A model generated the notes under the pieces. That model was not told the origin of the DNA and ran no database searches. It saw nothing but the letters and a program-made list of their open reading frames with translations. A program made the translations under genes and the position numbers. This document shows, piece after piece, positions 51,077 through 60,353 of a stretch of 64,000 bases of DNA (its first letter is position 1; every line of letters begins with the position of its first letter). This stretch comes from Alcanivorax sp. REN37 (lineage in GTDB: Bacteria; Pseudomonadota; Gammaproteobacteria; Pseudomonadales; Alcanivoracaceae): NCBI RefSeq assembly GCF_041102775.1, contig NZ_JBGCUO010000001.1, positions 2,170,001-2,234,000 of the forward strand, read 5' to 3'.

Positions 51077-53824
51077 ATGACTTCAAACCGAGGCCCGCAC
51101 CATCAGGCCGCCAGCGCCCTGCTCCACACCCCCCATGGCGACTACCGTTACGTCCGCCTGGCCAGTCTGGCCGATCACGGCTGGGGTGATTTGGATGCGC
51201 TGCCGTTTTCACTCAAGGTACTGCTGGAAAACCTGCTGCGCTGGGAAGACGGCGTCAGCGTCACCGCCGCTGATTTGGAAGCGCTGGTGCGCTGGCCGGA
51301 AACCCGCACTAGCCAACGGGAAATCGCTTTCCGCCCGGCGCGGGTGCTGATGCAAGACTTCACCGGTGTACCGGCCATTGTTGATTTGGCTGCCATGCGC
51401 GAGGCGATCGCTGCCGCCGGTGGCGATCCGCAGCGCATTAACCCGCTGACGCCGGTGGATCTGGTGATTGACCACTCAGTGATGGTCGACCACTTCGGCA
51501 CACCGTTAGCATTCAACGACAACGTGGAAATGGAGTTCGAGCGCAACCGCGAGCGCTACCAATTTCTGCGCTGGGGACAGCACGCGTTCAATAATTTCCG
51601 GGTGGTACCACCGGGCACCGGCATCTGCCACCAGGTCAACCTGGAGTACCTTGCGCGCGGCGTCTGGACCAATGACGACGGCGAAGGCGCGCCCTGGGCT
51701 TACCCCGACACCTTGGTCGGCACCGACTCCCACACCACCATGATCAACGGCCTCGGCGTGCTCGGCTGGGGCGTCGGTGGTATCGAAGCGGAAGCGGCCA
51801 TGCTTGGCCAGCCAGTATCGATGCTGATCCCAGAAGTGATCGGCGTGCACCTGACCGGCAAACTGCGCGAAGGACTGACCGCCACCGACTTGGTGCTGAC
51901 GCTCACCGAGCTGCTGCGCAAACGCGGCGTGGTGGGTAAGTTCGTGGAATTCTTCGGCGACGGTCTTGATGACTTGTCACTGGCCGACCGCGCCACCATG
52001 GCCAACATGGCACCTGAATACGGCGCCACCTGCGGCTTCTTCCCGATCGACCACCGTACCCTCGAGTACCTGCGCCTGAGCGGCCGTGACGACGCCACAG
52101 TCAGCCTGGTGGAGCACTACTGCCGCGAGCAGGGACTGTGGCGTGAAAGCGGCATGACCACGCCCACCTTTACCGATGTCCTGACGCTGGATCTTGACCA
52201 AGTCGAACCAAGCCTGGCCGGGCCCAAACGGCCCCAGGACCGGGTGCCACTGCACCAAGTACCGGCGGCATTCCGCGCGCTATCGGCAGCGCCGGATGCG
52301 CCGCAACAAGAAGCACGCCAGGACAATGAAAGCGGCCTGCCCGCCAGCCGGGAACGGGACGGCGTCGACCATGACGCCCCGGAACGCGAAGAAGCCGCCG
52401 AGCACCGGTTGCAGGATGGTGATGTGGTGATCGCCGCCATCACTTCCTGCACCAACACTTCCAACCCCAGCGTGATGCTGGCCGCCGGGCTAGTGGCACG
52501 TAATGCGGTGGCGCGCGGGCTGCAGCGCAAGCCCTGGGTGAAAACCTCACTGGCACCGGGCTCCAAGGTGGTATCCGATTACCTGGCGGCCGCCGGCTTA
52601 CAGCAGCCGCTGGATGAGCTCGGCTTTAACCTGGTCGGTTACGGCTGCACCACCTGCATTGGCAACTCCGGACCACTACCGGATGTGATCGAGGCCGCCA
52701 TTGCCGCCGACAACCTGCTGGTGTCCTCGGTGCTGTCCGGTAACCGTAACTTCGAAGGCCGGGTGCACCAGAGCGTGAAAGCCAACTGGCTGGCGTCACC
52801 ACCGCTGGTGGTGGCCTACGCCTTGGCCGGCACCGTGAAGATCGACTTTGAGCGCCAGCCGCTCGGCTACGATGGCGACGGCCAGCCGGTGTTCCTGCGC
52901 GATCTGTGGCCCAGCAGCGCGGATATCCAGCAGGCTCTGGCAGTGGTCAGCGGCAGCATGTTTGCGCGCCAGTACGCCTCGGTGTTTGACGGTGATGAAC
53001 AATGGCAAGCGCTGCCCAGCGGCGATGACGACACCTATCGCTGGCAGCCGGAATCCACCTACATTCGCCGGCCCTCGTTCTTTGACGGCCTCGGTGTGGC
53101 AGTGCCGGACATCACTCCGGTGATCGGCGCCCGGGTGCTGGCATTGCTCGGCGACTCGATCACTACCGACCACATCTCACCGGCCGGCACCATTAAGGCT
53201 GACAGCCCCGCCGGCCATTACCTGCAGGGCCATGGCGTGGAACCGCTGGCGTTCAACTCCTACGGTTCTCGGCGCGGCAACCATGAAGTGATGATGCGCG
53301 GCACCTTCGCCAACGTACGGCTGCGCAACGAAATGGTACCCGGCGTTGAGGGCGGTATGACGCGCCACATTCCGGGCGACGAAATCTTACCGATCTATGG
53401 CGCCGCCATGCGCTACCAGCAGGAGCAGCGCCCCAGCGTGGTGATTGCCGGCAAGGAATACGGCACCGGCTCCAGCCGCGACTGGGCCGCCAAGGGCACC
53501 TTCCTACTCGGGGTGCGGGCCGTGATTGCGGAAAGTTTCGAGCGCATCCACCGCAGCAACCTGATCGGCATGGGCGTGCTGCCACTGGAGTTCACCGGCG
53601 GTGATACCCGCCACAGCCTGGGTCTCACCGGGACCGAACTGGTGGATCTGCCGGAGCTGAACAACCAACTGCAACCGGGCCAGACCGTCACTGCGGTATT
53701 TCGCCAAGGGGCGATCGAGAAAACCGTGCAGCTGCGCTGCCGTATCGATACCGCCACCGAAGCCGAGTACTACCGCCACGGCGGCATCCTGCACTATGTG
53801 CTGCGGCAGATGATGGCATCCTGA
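51077..53824 (+). CDS. acnA: Aconitate hydratase A
   Basis: AcnA converts citrate to isocitrate in the TCA cycle and may bind mRNA when its cluster is lost. The 915-aa protein has cluster ligands Cys458 (ITSCTNTSNP), Cys524 and Cys527 (GCTTCIGNSG), spaced as in E. coli AcnA. Substrate motifs GTDSHTTMINGLGVLGWGVGG and GTGSSRDWAAKG, and a swivelling fourth domain (about 700-915), are present. A variable charged linker (about 395-445) is longer than usual. ATG 51077 has GGGAG 6 bases upstream; GTG 51074 is too close to that site. It is a single-gene unit. Confidence 0.95.
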   Translation: MTSNRGPHHQAASALLHTPHGDYRYVRLASLADHGWGDLDALPFSLKVLLENLLRWEDGVSVTAADLEALVRWPETRTSQREIAFRPARVLMQDFTGVPAIVDLAAMREAIAAAGGDPQRINPLTPVDLVIDHSVMVDHFGTPLAFNDNVEMEFERNRERYQFLRWGQHAFNNFRVVPPGTGICHQVNLEYLARGVWTNDDGEGAPWAYPDTLVGTDSHTTMINGLGVLGWGVGGIEAEAAMLGQPVSMLIPEVIGVHLTGKLREGLTATDLVLTLTELLRKRGVVGKFVEFFGDGLDDLSLADRATMANMAPEYGATCGFFPIDHRTLEYLRLSGRDDATVSLVEHYCREQGLWRESGMTTPTFTDVLTLDLDQVEPSLAGPKRPQDRVPLHQVPAAFRALSAAPDAPQQEARQDNESGLPASRERDGVDHDAPEREEAAEHRLQDGDVVIAAITSCTNTSNPSVMLAAGLVARNAVARGLQRKPWVKTSLAPGSKVVSDYLAAAGLQQPLDELGFNLVGYGCTTCIGNSGPLPDVIEAAIAADNLLVSSVLSGNRNFEGRVHQSVKANWLASPPLVVAYALAGTVKIDFERQPLGYDGDGQPVFLRDLWPSSADIQQALAVVSGSMFARQYASVFDGDEQWQALPSGDDDTYRWQPESTYIRRPSFFDGLGVAVPDITPVIGARVLALLGDSITTDHISPAGTIKADSPAGHYLQGHGVEPLAFNSYGSRRGNHEVMMRGTFANVRLRNEMVPGVEGGMTRHIPGDEILPIYGAAMRYQQEQRPSVVIAGKEYGTGSSRDWAAKGTFLLGVRAVIAESFERIHRSNLIGMGVLPLEFTGGDTRHSLGLTGTELVDLPELNNQLQPGQTVTAVFRQGAIEKTVQLRCRIDTATEAEYYRHGGILHYVLRQMMAS

Positions 53825-53893
53825 CCACTCCCGGTCCGGTTGGCGCCGGGCCGGGCTTTGCTATCATGGCGGCTTCCTGTTGCGGAGGCCGCC

Positions 53894-54145
53894 ATGCGTT
53901 GTTCCCCCCTATTCCTGCTTGTCGGGCTGGCGCTGTCTGCCGCCGCCCACGCCGATACCCCTACCCCCGAAGACGCGGCCCGCAGCGAGCAGGCACGCCT
54001 GAGCGCCGAGCTGGACCGCGCGCAGCAGCAACTCAGCGCCCAGCAACAGCGGCTAGCGGAGCAGGAACGTCAATTGGACGCCTTGAACGCAGCGCTGGAG
54101 CAGGCCCAGCGCCGCGCCGCGGTCAGCGCACCCAGTACAGACTGA
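53894..54145 (+). CDS. Small exported coiled-coil protein
   Basis: The 83-aa protein has a signal peptide (about 1-21, ending AAAHADT). A long helical, Gln/Glu/Ala-rich segment (about 35-77) with heptad-like pattern (LSAELDRAQQQLSAQQQRLAEQERQLDALNAALEQAQ in pieces) should form a coiled coil. No known family. GGAGG lies 5 bases before ATG 53894. It starts 69 bases after acnA and its end overlaps the end of the convergent TRAP permease gene by 23 bases. It could be an envelope scaffold protein; this is inference. Confidence 0.7.
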   Translation: MRCSPLFLLVGLALSAAAHADTPTPEDAARSEQARLSAELDRAQQQLSAQQQRLAEQERQLDALNAALEQAQRRAAVSAPSTD

Positions 54146-55412
54146 GCGCCGGCACGTAGGTGATCACCAGCAGTGCCAAGATCAGCACGAACATGAACGG
54201 GATGGTGGAGCGGTACAGCTCGGTGATCGGCTGTTTAAAGCGGTAGCTGGCAACGAACAGGTTCATGCCCACCGGCGGAGTGAAGTAACCGATCTGCATG
54301 TTGGCCACGAAAATGATGCCCAGATGCACCGGATCAATACCGTAGCCCACCGCCACCGGCAGCAGCAGCGGCACCATGATCACCAGCGCAGCAAAGATAT
54401 CCAGCACCGCTCCCAGCACCAACAGCACGATGTTCAGCAGGATCAGGAACGTCAGCGGGCTGCTGACATGCTCCTGCATGAAGTCGAACAGCGCGCTCGG
54501 CACGTTGGCGTACACCAACGCCCCAGTGAACGACATCGCCACCGCCAGAATCAGCAGGATGCCGCCGACCATGACCATCGATTCACGCATGATCGACGGC
54601 AAGCGGCGCAGCGGGATCTCGCGGTACACCAGCACTTCCACGATCAGCACATAAAGCGCGGTCACCGCCGCCGCCTCGCTGATCACCAGCAGACCGCTGA
54701 ATACCCCGCCCAACACCACCAGCGGCAACGGCAGTTCCCAACGCGCCTGCCACAGTGCCGCCCCCAGCTCCCGCCAGCTGAACGCCTGGCGCGGGATGGT
54801 CTCGCCACGCAGCGCCCACAGGCAATAGCCGTACAGCAGCACGATCATCAGCAGCGCCGGCATTACGCCGGCAATGTACAGGTCAACGATTTCCACCGAC
54901 GGCATGTCCAGCTGCTGCGACATCTGCTGGGCAATGATGCCGTAAATCAGCAACGGCACTGACGGTGCCAACAGCAACCCGAGACTGCCAGAGGTAGTAA
55001 TCAGACCGGTGCCGAACCGCCCTGGGTAACCGGCTTTCAGCAGCGCCGGCAGCAACAACCCGCCGAGCGCCACGATGGTGACCCCGCTGCCGCCGGTGAG
55101 TGCGGTGAACAGCGCACAAGCGCTCAACGCCACCAGTGCCAGCCCACCCGGCATCCAGCCGAACGCGGCCTGCGACACCCGCAACATGCGGTCAGCAGTA
55201 CGTGATTCCGACAGCAGGAATCCGGCAAAGGTGAACAGCGGCAATGCCATTAGCACTACCGAATCGGACAGCTGGTATACGTCGATGTGCAGCACCGACA
55301 GGTCCACGTCCATGCCGTAATAGGCCAGCCCGGCGGCGCCGAGTAGCACCGCAAACAAGGGCGCCCCCAGCAGTGCCATCACGACCAGGATCAAGGCGGC
55401 AACGAGAATCAC
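54123..55412 (-). CDS. dctM: TRAP transporter large permease (DctM)
   Basis: This 429-aa inner-membrane protein has about 12 helices in the DctM/ion-transporter superfamily. TRAP features are GLLLAPSVPLLIYGIIAQQ, a GVFSGLLVISEAAAVTALY loop and NMQIGYFTPPVGMNLFVA near the end. It drives sodium-linked uptake of carboxylates or related solutes, with substrate delivered by DctP. It starts at GTG 55412 overlapping the TGA of dctQ (GTGA). The end overlaps a convergent gene by 23 bases. Confidence 0.92.
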   Translation of the reverse strand: MILVAALILVVMALLGAPLFAVLLGAAGLAYYGMDVDLSVLHIDVYQLSDSVVLMALPLFTFAGFLLSESRTADRMLRVSQAAFGWMPGGLALVALSACALFTALTGGSGVTIVALGGLLLPALLKAGYPGRFGTGLITTSGSLGLLLAPSVPLLIYGIIAQQMSQQLDMPSVEIVDLYIAGVMPALLMIVLLYGYCLWALRGETIPRQAFSWRELGAALWQARWELPLPLVVLGGVFSGLLVISEAAAVTALYVLIVEVLVYREIPLRRLPSIMRESMVMVGGILLILAVAMSFTGALVYANVPSALFDFMQEHVSSPLTFLILLNIVLLVLGAVLDIFAALVIMVPLLLPVAVGYGIDPVHLGIIFVANMQIGYFTPPVGMNLFVASYRFKQPITELYRSTIPFMFVLILALLVITYVPALSLYWVR

Positions 55413-55897
55413 GGCGCCTCCCGCTGCGGCCGTCGGCCGATCAGATTAAGACCCAGCAGCAGCGCATAGCGCAGCGCCATCACCGCAAACCCAAACGGCA
55501 AGATGGTCTGCAGCCACCAGCTCGGCACCCCGGCCAAACGGCTGCTGGAGAAGCTGGCCTCATCGATCACCGCTTGCAGGCTGAACCACGCCATGCCGGC
55601 GCATACCAGGCAGGTGAACAGGTCGATCAGCGTCGACAGCCCACGCTGCCAAGCGGCCGGCAGGTACTGTGAGGCCAGATCAATACGGATGTGCTCATCG
55701 TTGCGGGTCGCGATCATGGCGCCGAGCAAACCGATCCACAGCACCGCGTTCTGCAGCAGCGGATCGACCCACACCAGACTGGTGCCGAAGCCGTTACGCA
55801 GCACGATCTGCGTCACCGCCAGCACCATCATGCCCAGCAGCACCAGCACGATCAGCAGGTCTTCCAGCCGCTGGGTGAGCTTCAGCAATGGCCGCAT
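55409..55897 (-). CDS. dctQ: TRAP transporter small permease (DctQ)
   Basis: The 162-aa protein has four membrane helices, with the conserved NGFGTSLVWVDPLLQNAVLWIGLLGA segment and a DLASQYLP loop typical of DctQ. It joins the large permease to form the TRAP membrane unit. ATG 55897 overlaps the dctP stop by one base (TAATG), so translation is coupled. Confidence 0.9.
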   Translation of the reverse strand: MRPLLKLTQRLEDLLIVLVLLGMMVLAVTQIVLRNGFGTSLVWVDPLLQNAVLWIGLLGAMIATRNDEHIRIDLASQYLPAAWQRGLSTLIDLFTCLVCAGMAWFSLQAVIDEASFSSSRLAGVPSWWLQTILPFGFAVMALRYALLLGLNLIGRRPQREAP

Positions 55898-56889
55898 TAT
55901 TGTCCGGCGCGGTAGCGGTCGAGGATGTCACGGGCGCGCTGGACCATGGCCGGGCTGATCTCACCGCCCTGTTCCAGCAGCTGCACCGCCTGCTCGGAGC
56001 GCTGGCGCCACTCCGCCAGTTGCGCCGCCGACGGCGTCACCGACTGCAAGCCCTGTGCCTTGACCGCGTCGAACGCCTGCTGATTGCCCGCCCGTTCGCT
56101 GCGATTGAGTTCGGCAAAGCGCTCGGTCAGCACCCGCTGCAGCACGTCTTGGTCCGCGGCCGAGATCTTATCCAGATGGCGCTGGTCGAACGCCAGCACG
56201 CCGTAGGTGTACAGCAGCGGCATGTCGGTGAGGTGTTTGACGCGGCTGTACCACTGCAGCGTCAGCGCCGCCACCGGCGGCGCCGCAAATGCATCGATGA
56301 CACCGGTCTGCAGCGAGGTCAGTACCGCGCCGATGTTGAGCACCACCGGAGCCACATCAAATACTTTCACCGCCATCGCCGAGCTGCTGTCATTGGCGGG
56401 CAGCCAGACTTTCTGTTTTTGCAGATCCGCCACGCTGGCCACCGGCTGTGCCGACATCAGGTAGGCGAAGCCGCCGTCCACCGGGCCAAACGTGCGCCAA
56501 CCGCCGTCGGCGAAACCTTGACGCAACACCGGGTCCAGTTCCGCACGTACCGCGTCCACTTCGTCGTAGGAGCGGAACAGCAGCGGCAGGTTGAGCACCT
56601 GGCTGTCTTTGTAGACGCCGGCCAGCGCACCGCCTTGCACCAACATGCCGTGCAACTGGCCGATGCGGATGCGGCGCTGCACTGCCTTGTCATCGCCCAT
56701 CACGCCACCCGGGTACACCCGCAGCGTTACTCGGCCCTCAGTGGCCTGGCTGATTTCCTCGCTGGCGGCGCGCAGCGTATTCACCGCCGCCGTGCCGTCC
56801 GGATACAGGGTGGAGATTTTCAGCTCCAGCGCCTGGGCCAGGGGCGCCAGCCCCAGGCTCAGCACCATCACCAGCGTGCGCACTCGCAT
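55897..56889 (-). CDS. dctP: TRAP transporter substrate-binding protein (DctP)
   Basis: The 330-aa periplasmic protein has a signal peptide (about 1-20) and the DctP fold with LKISTLYPDGTAAVNTLR and VYPGGVMGDDKAVQRRI. The loop LMSAQPVASVADLQKQKVWLP follows; here the conserved Arg that binds carboxylate in many DctPs is not obvious. The ligand may be unlike simple dicarboxylates. SD GAGGGAG precedes the ATG. Upstream is a TatT-type lipoprotein gene, found with a subset of TRAP systems. Confidence 0.9.
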   Translation of the reverse strand: MRVRTLVMVLSLGLAPLAQALELKISTLYPDGTAAVNTLRAASEEISQATEGRVTLRVYPGGVMGDDKAVQRRIRIGQLHGMLVQGGALAGVYKDSQVLNLPLLFRSYDEVDAVRAELDPVLRQGFADGGWRTFGPVDGGFAYLMSAQPVASVADLQKQKVWLPANDSSSAMAVKVFDVAPVVLNIGAVLTSLQTGVIDAFAAPPVAALTLQWYSRVKHLTDMPLLYTYGVLAFDQRHLDKISAADQDVLQRVLTERFAELNRSERAGNQQAFDAVKAQGLQSVTPSAAQLAEWRQRSEQAVQLLEQGGEISPAMVQRARDILDRYRAGQ

Positions 56890-56921
56890 TCGAACTCTCC
56901 CTCGTGCTGCCCAGTGGCAGC

Positions 56922-57758
56922 TTAGAAATAAGCGTCTGCTTCATCTAGCAAAACGCGGGCCTGGCGCTGGGCCAGGGTATTCTGGAGCGTCAGACCGTGG
57001 GCAGCGGCCGGCGCCGCCAGCACCTCAGCCAGCAACCGGTCATGCAGCGCGCGATCAAATTCCATGCGCGCATAGCGCTCAGCGTAGAGCGTCTTGGCCA
57101 TCAAGTTGCGGCCGTCAGACAGAGCAATGGCGGCTTCAAAATGCTGCCGAGCCGATTCCGGCTGACCACCCAACGCCGCCGGCAGCAAGCTGTCCAGCAC
57201 CGCGAGGTAAAGGTGCGCCTGGCCCTGCTCGTAGCCGGGCTCCAGCGCGATCACCCGCTCCAGCAGCAGTCGCACACGTGCCAAATCGGCCACCGCATTC
57301 CAATCACTGCGGTGGGCTTGGATATACCCCGCCCAAGTGACGCCCAGGTTATACAGTCCGGCCAGATCACCTTTTTTGACTTTCTGTAGCCGCTGTTCCA
57401 GCTCCGGTACGTCCAGCCCGCGCAGCGCGCACAGCTGTTTCTCACCGGCACAAGCGCCGCGTTCGGCATAACCGAGCGCTTTGCTGGTGAGGCGCATGGC
57501 ACGTTCGGGATCGTCGACGAATTGGCCGGCATAGGCACTGTAGAGAGCGGCGCCGCTGCGCAGCAAGTCGGCACTGTCGGGCCAGTTGACGATCAGGCCG
57601 TCCACCATCAGCAGATAGGTGGGGAGGCCGTCGGCCACCAACTCGACGTCATCGTTGTTGAGCACGCCGTAAGGCAGGCTCTCGCCCACCCGGGTCACAC
57701 CGCAGGCGCTGAACAGCAACACCGCTGCCAACGCCCAGGCCATTTTCCATTGCACCAT
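56922..57758 (-). CDS. TRAP-associated T-component lipoprotein (TatT family, TPR-like)
   Basis: The 278-aa lipoprotein has lipobox FSAC (Cys19). Helical repeats follow, with a central Cys pair (GACAGEKQLCALRG) and LLERVIALEPGYEQGQAHLYLAVLDSLLPAALGG, which recalls TatT (Tp0956) of Treponema. TatT forms a trimer of TPR-like subunits with a pore and binds TatP, the DctP-type protein. The order TatT-DctP-DctQ-DctM here matches such systems. ATG 57758 has GGAG 7 bases upstream; an earlier in-frame ATG at 57791 is less likely. The ligand may be hydrophobic, as proposed for the Treponema system. Confidence 0.83.
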   Translation of the reverse strand: MVQWKMAWALAAVLLFSACGVTRVGESLPYGVLNNDDVELVADGLPTYLLMVDGLIVNWPDSADLLRSGAALYSAYAGQFVDDPERAMRLTSKALGYAERGACAGEKQLCALRGLDVPELEQRLQKVKKGDLAGLYNLGVTWAGYIQAHRSDWNAVADLARVRLLLERVIALEPGYEQGQAHLYLAVLDSLLPAALGGQPESARQHFEAAIALSDGRNLMAKTLYAERYARMEFDRALHDRLLAEVLAAPAAAHGLTLQNTLAQRQARVLLDEADAYF

Positions 57759-57855
57759 CAGGACACTCCAGTGAGGCGTCGCAAAGGCCACAAGTTTGTG
57801 TGCGGCACTTTATAACAGGGCCCGGAAAGCGACTCAAACGCCGACCGGGCCAACC

Positions 57856-58695
57856 TCACGCGGCGCGCCGGCGGCGCTGCAGTCCGGTGATGGCCCCCAG
57901 CACGCAGCCACTGAGCAGTCCGGCCAGGTGTGCTTCGTTGGCCACCACGTCGGCAAAACCGACATAACAGATCACCAACCATGCCAGCATGAACAGCACG
58001 ATCTCGCGACGCAGGCCGTAACCGGCACCGGGATTGACGCGGCCATAGATCCACAGATAGCCGAGCAGGCCGTACACCACCCCCGACAAACCACCGAACA
58101 TCGGGCCGCTGGCGAGGAACTGCGCTAGGTTCGATACCGCCGCTGTCACCAGCGTTACCCACAACAGTTGCACACTGGACTGGAAGCGCTCGATGGTGCG
58201 CCCCAGATCGCTCCACCACAGCAAGTTGAACAACAGGTGCAGCAGCGAGAAATGCATCAACATCGGTGAGAACAGACGCCACGGCTGCGCCTGCAAGCCC
58301 TCCAGTGACGGTGCAAATAGCAGCGTTCGGTAAACACTGAAGCCCGCCACTTCGAGGCCGTAGATCACCGCACAGGCCACCAGCACGGCACGCGTCAGCG
58401 GCCCCATCGACGCCCACCAGGCACTGCCGAGCAGCGGCGGCATGTTGGCGCTGCGCGGCTGGCGCGGCATCACTTCACCGCTTTGCCAGGCTTGATCCTG
58501 TAACCGCGCATCGGACGGATTACGCACCAACTCCGACAGCAGCTGTCGCGCGGCGTCGTAATGGGCGGCATCTTCCAGCAGCAGCACAAACTGCTGTTCG
58601 CGGGCCCGCACCTGGGTGCCATAGCCGGCCCGGCCCAGGGCGCGGGAGAACACCTCTGCCACGGCGGCATCAGGGAAGCTGGCCAATTCAATCAT
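57856..58695 (-). CDS. glpG: Rhomboid intramembrane serine protease (GlpG-like)
   Basis: The 279-aa protein has an N-terminal cytoplasmic domain (about 1-90) like that of GlpG and six membrane helices. The catalytic pair is Ser204 (GGLSGVVYG) and His256 (NEAHLAGL). The oxyanion residues HFSLLHLLFN (H153, N157) match GlpG. It cleaves membrane proteins within the bilayer. ATG 58695 overlaps the end of the upstream peptidase gene by 8 bases. It is not next to glpE or glpD, unlike in E. coli. Confidence 0.9.
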   Translation of the reverse strand: MIELASFPDAAVAEVFSRALGRAGYGTQVRAREQQFVLLLEDAAHYDAARQLLSELVRNPSDARLQDQAWQSGEVMPRQPRSANMPPLLGSAWWASMGPLTRAVLVACAVIYGLEVAGFSVYRTLLFAPSLEGLQAQPWRLFSPMLMHFSLLHLLFNLLWWSDLGRTIERFQSSVQLLWVTLVTAAVSNLAQFLASGPMFGGLSGVVYGLLGYLWIYGRVNPGAGYGLRREIVLFMLAWLVICYVGFADVVANEAHLAGLLSGCVLGAITGLQRRRRAA

Positions 58696-59728
58696 CAGTG
58701 GACTCCGGGTCGGTCAGTCGGGACAGCGCGGCACTGCGGGCCGCCGGTGACAGGGTGGCAAGTTGGTCGACGCCGGTCCAGAAGCAAGACCAGCGACCGC
58801 CACATTGCAGCAGCAACCGGTCAAACGCCGGCACCCATTGAGTGTAGTCCTGCAGCGAGGCCAATTGGGCATTGTTAAGGGGGCCGGCAAACCAGCGCTG
58901 CCAAGCGGCCAGCGCTGGCTGCTGCGGTAGCGCTTCCGCATAGCGCTGGCGCAGTTGTTGCTGAACCGCCCGCTTACCGGCCTCTAACGCTTCTGCATCG
59001 GGCTGACTCTGGTACAGCGTCTGCAACGTTTGGCGCGCGTGTGCCACCCACTCCAGCACCTGCGTCCGCGCCGCCTCCGCGCCGGGCAGTGGCGCTACGC
59101 CAACACCCTGTCGCGCACTGAAACGGCGCGCGCCTTCGCGGCCCACTGCCGTGGCGAGGGACTCATTGAAAGCGGTGTCGCCGGGCACATACAGGCGCCG
59201 GTGAGTGAGTTCATGGAACAGCAGTTGCGCGCGATCCCAGCTGTTACCAGCCAGCATCGGCGTGGTCACCGGGTCGTCGAACCAACCCAAGGTGGAATAG
59301 GCGATGGCGCCGCCGCCGTACACTTCCAGTCCTTGCGCCTGCCAACGGGCGGCACTGCGTTCGGCACGGGCAGGATCGAAGAACCCGCGATAGCTGGCAC
59401 AACCAATGAGCGGGTAGCACCACTGTACCGGTGCCAATTGATCGGCCGGTGCCGCCACCAGATTCCACACTACCCATGGGCGCTGCAGCGGCACGTAATG
59501 ACGATAGGCATCACCCACCGGCAGCCCCATCTCGATGGCGGCGAACTGACGAAGGGCGGCGACCTCTGCCAGTGCCGCCGCCACCTCCGGCGGCTGCTCT
59601 AGGCGCGCCTGTTCCAGCGGCACCCGAGCGCGCATCAGCGCCAAGTGGCCGCCAGCCAAGTGCGGGTAATAGCCCAGCGACTGGCAGCCGACCAACCACA
59701 GCGGCAGCACCAGCAGCAACGCGCGCAT
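58688..59728 (-). CDS. Predicted aminopeptidase lipoprotein (HExxH metallopeptidase, DUF2265-like)
   Basis: The 346-aa protein has lipobox LVGC (Cys15) and a zinc site HELTH (172-176) with a later Glu189 in FNESLAT. YSTLGWFDDPV, a feature of the COG4324 predicted aminopeptidases, lies before the zinc site. It is probably anchored in the periplasm. ATG 59728 overlaps the efpL stop (ATGA), and its end overlaps glpG by 8 bases, so efpL, peptidase and glpG are co-translated. The substrate is unknown. Confidence 0.82.
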   Translation of the reverse strand: MRALLLVLPLWLVGCQSLGYYPHLAGGHLALMRARVPLEQARLEQPPEVAAALAEVAALRQFAAIEMGLPVGDAYRHYVPLQRPWVVWNLVAAPADQLAPVQWCYPLIGCASYRGFFDPARAERSAARWQAQGLEVYGGGAIAYSTLGWFDDPVTTPMLAGNSWDRAQLLFHELTHRRLYVPGDTAFNESLATAVGREGARRFSARQGVGVAPLPGAEAARTQVLEWVAHARQTLQTLYQSQPDAEALEAGKRAVQQQLRQRYAEALPQQPALAAWQRWFAGPLNNAQLASLQDYTQWVPAFDRLLLQCGGRWSCFWTGVDQLATLSPAARSAALSRLTDPESTDD

Positions 59729-60294
59729 CAGGCGCGGGAGATGAAACGCCGCTCGGCAGTATTCACTTTTACCCGCTCGCCGGTCTCGATGTACTCCGGC
59801 ACCTGAATCACCAGACCGGTGGACAGCGTGGCCGGCTTGGTGCGGGCACTGGCCGACGCGGCTTTCATCGCCGGCACGGTGTCGGTGATCAGCAACTCCA
59901 CCGACGCCGGCAACTCCAGCCCCACCACCTGCTCCTCGACACACAGTACCTGCAGGCCTTGGCTGTCTTCGGTGATGAAGTCCAGTTCGTCTTCGATGTC
60001 ATCGCGTTTGAGTGGGTACTGGGTGTAATCGGCGGCATCCATGAACACATATTCGTCGCCGTCCACATAGGACAGCTGCACGGTGCGGCGGCTGAGCGCC
60101 ACGGTGTCGACGTCGTCATCGCCCTTATAGCGTTCTTCGAGTTTGTGGCCGCCGCCGACGGCAGTGGCGCGCACCCGGTAGAGCGTGGCAGCACCGCGTG
60201 CAGACGGCGTCTGCACGTCGATCTGGCGGATCACATAGAGGGCGCCGTTGGCGCGCAGGACGTCGGAGCGTTTCAGATCACTGGCTTTGGTCAT
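59728..60294 (-). CDS. efpL: Elongation factor P-like protein (EfpL/YeiP)
   Basis: The 188-aa protein has the three beta domains of EF-P. The N-terminal loop is the longer EfpL type (TPSARGAATLY around residues 29-39), with an Arg tip instead of the EF-P modified Lys, so no EpmAB modification is needed. EfpL helps ribosomes through proline-rich or other stalling sequences. It differs from EF-P in this loop, which supports efpL over efp. GGAAG lies upstream of ATG. The 4-base overlap links it to the peptidase gene. Confidence 0.9.
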   Translation of the reverse strand: MTKASDLKRSDVLRANGALYVIRQIDVQTPSARGAATLYRVRATAVGGGHKLEERYKGDDDVDTVALSRRTVQLSYVDGDEYVFMDAADYTQYPLKRDDIEDELDFITEDSQGLQVLCVEEQVVGLELPASVELLITDTVPAMKAASASARTKPATLSTGLVIQVPEYIETGERVKVNTAERRFISRA

Positions 60295-60353
60295 GGGAGC
60301 TTCCGGAGGCAGGATTCAGGACCGCCACCGCATTCGGCAGCGGAGCCGGAATG

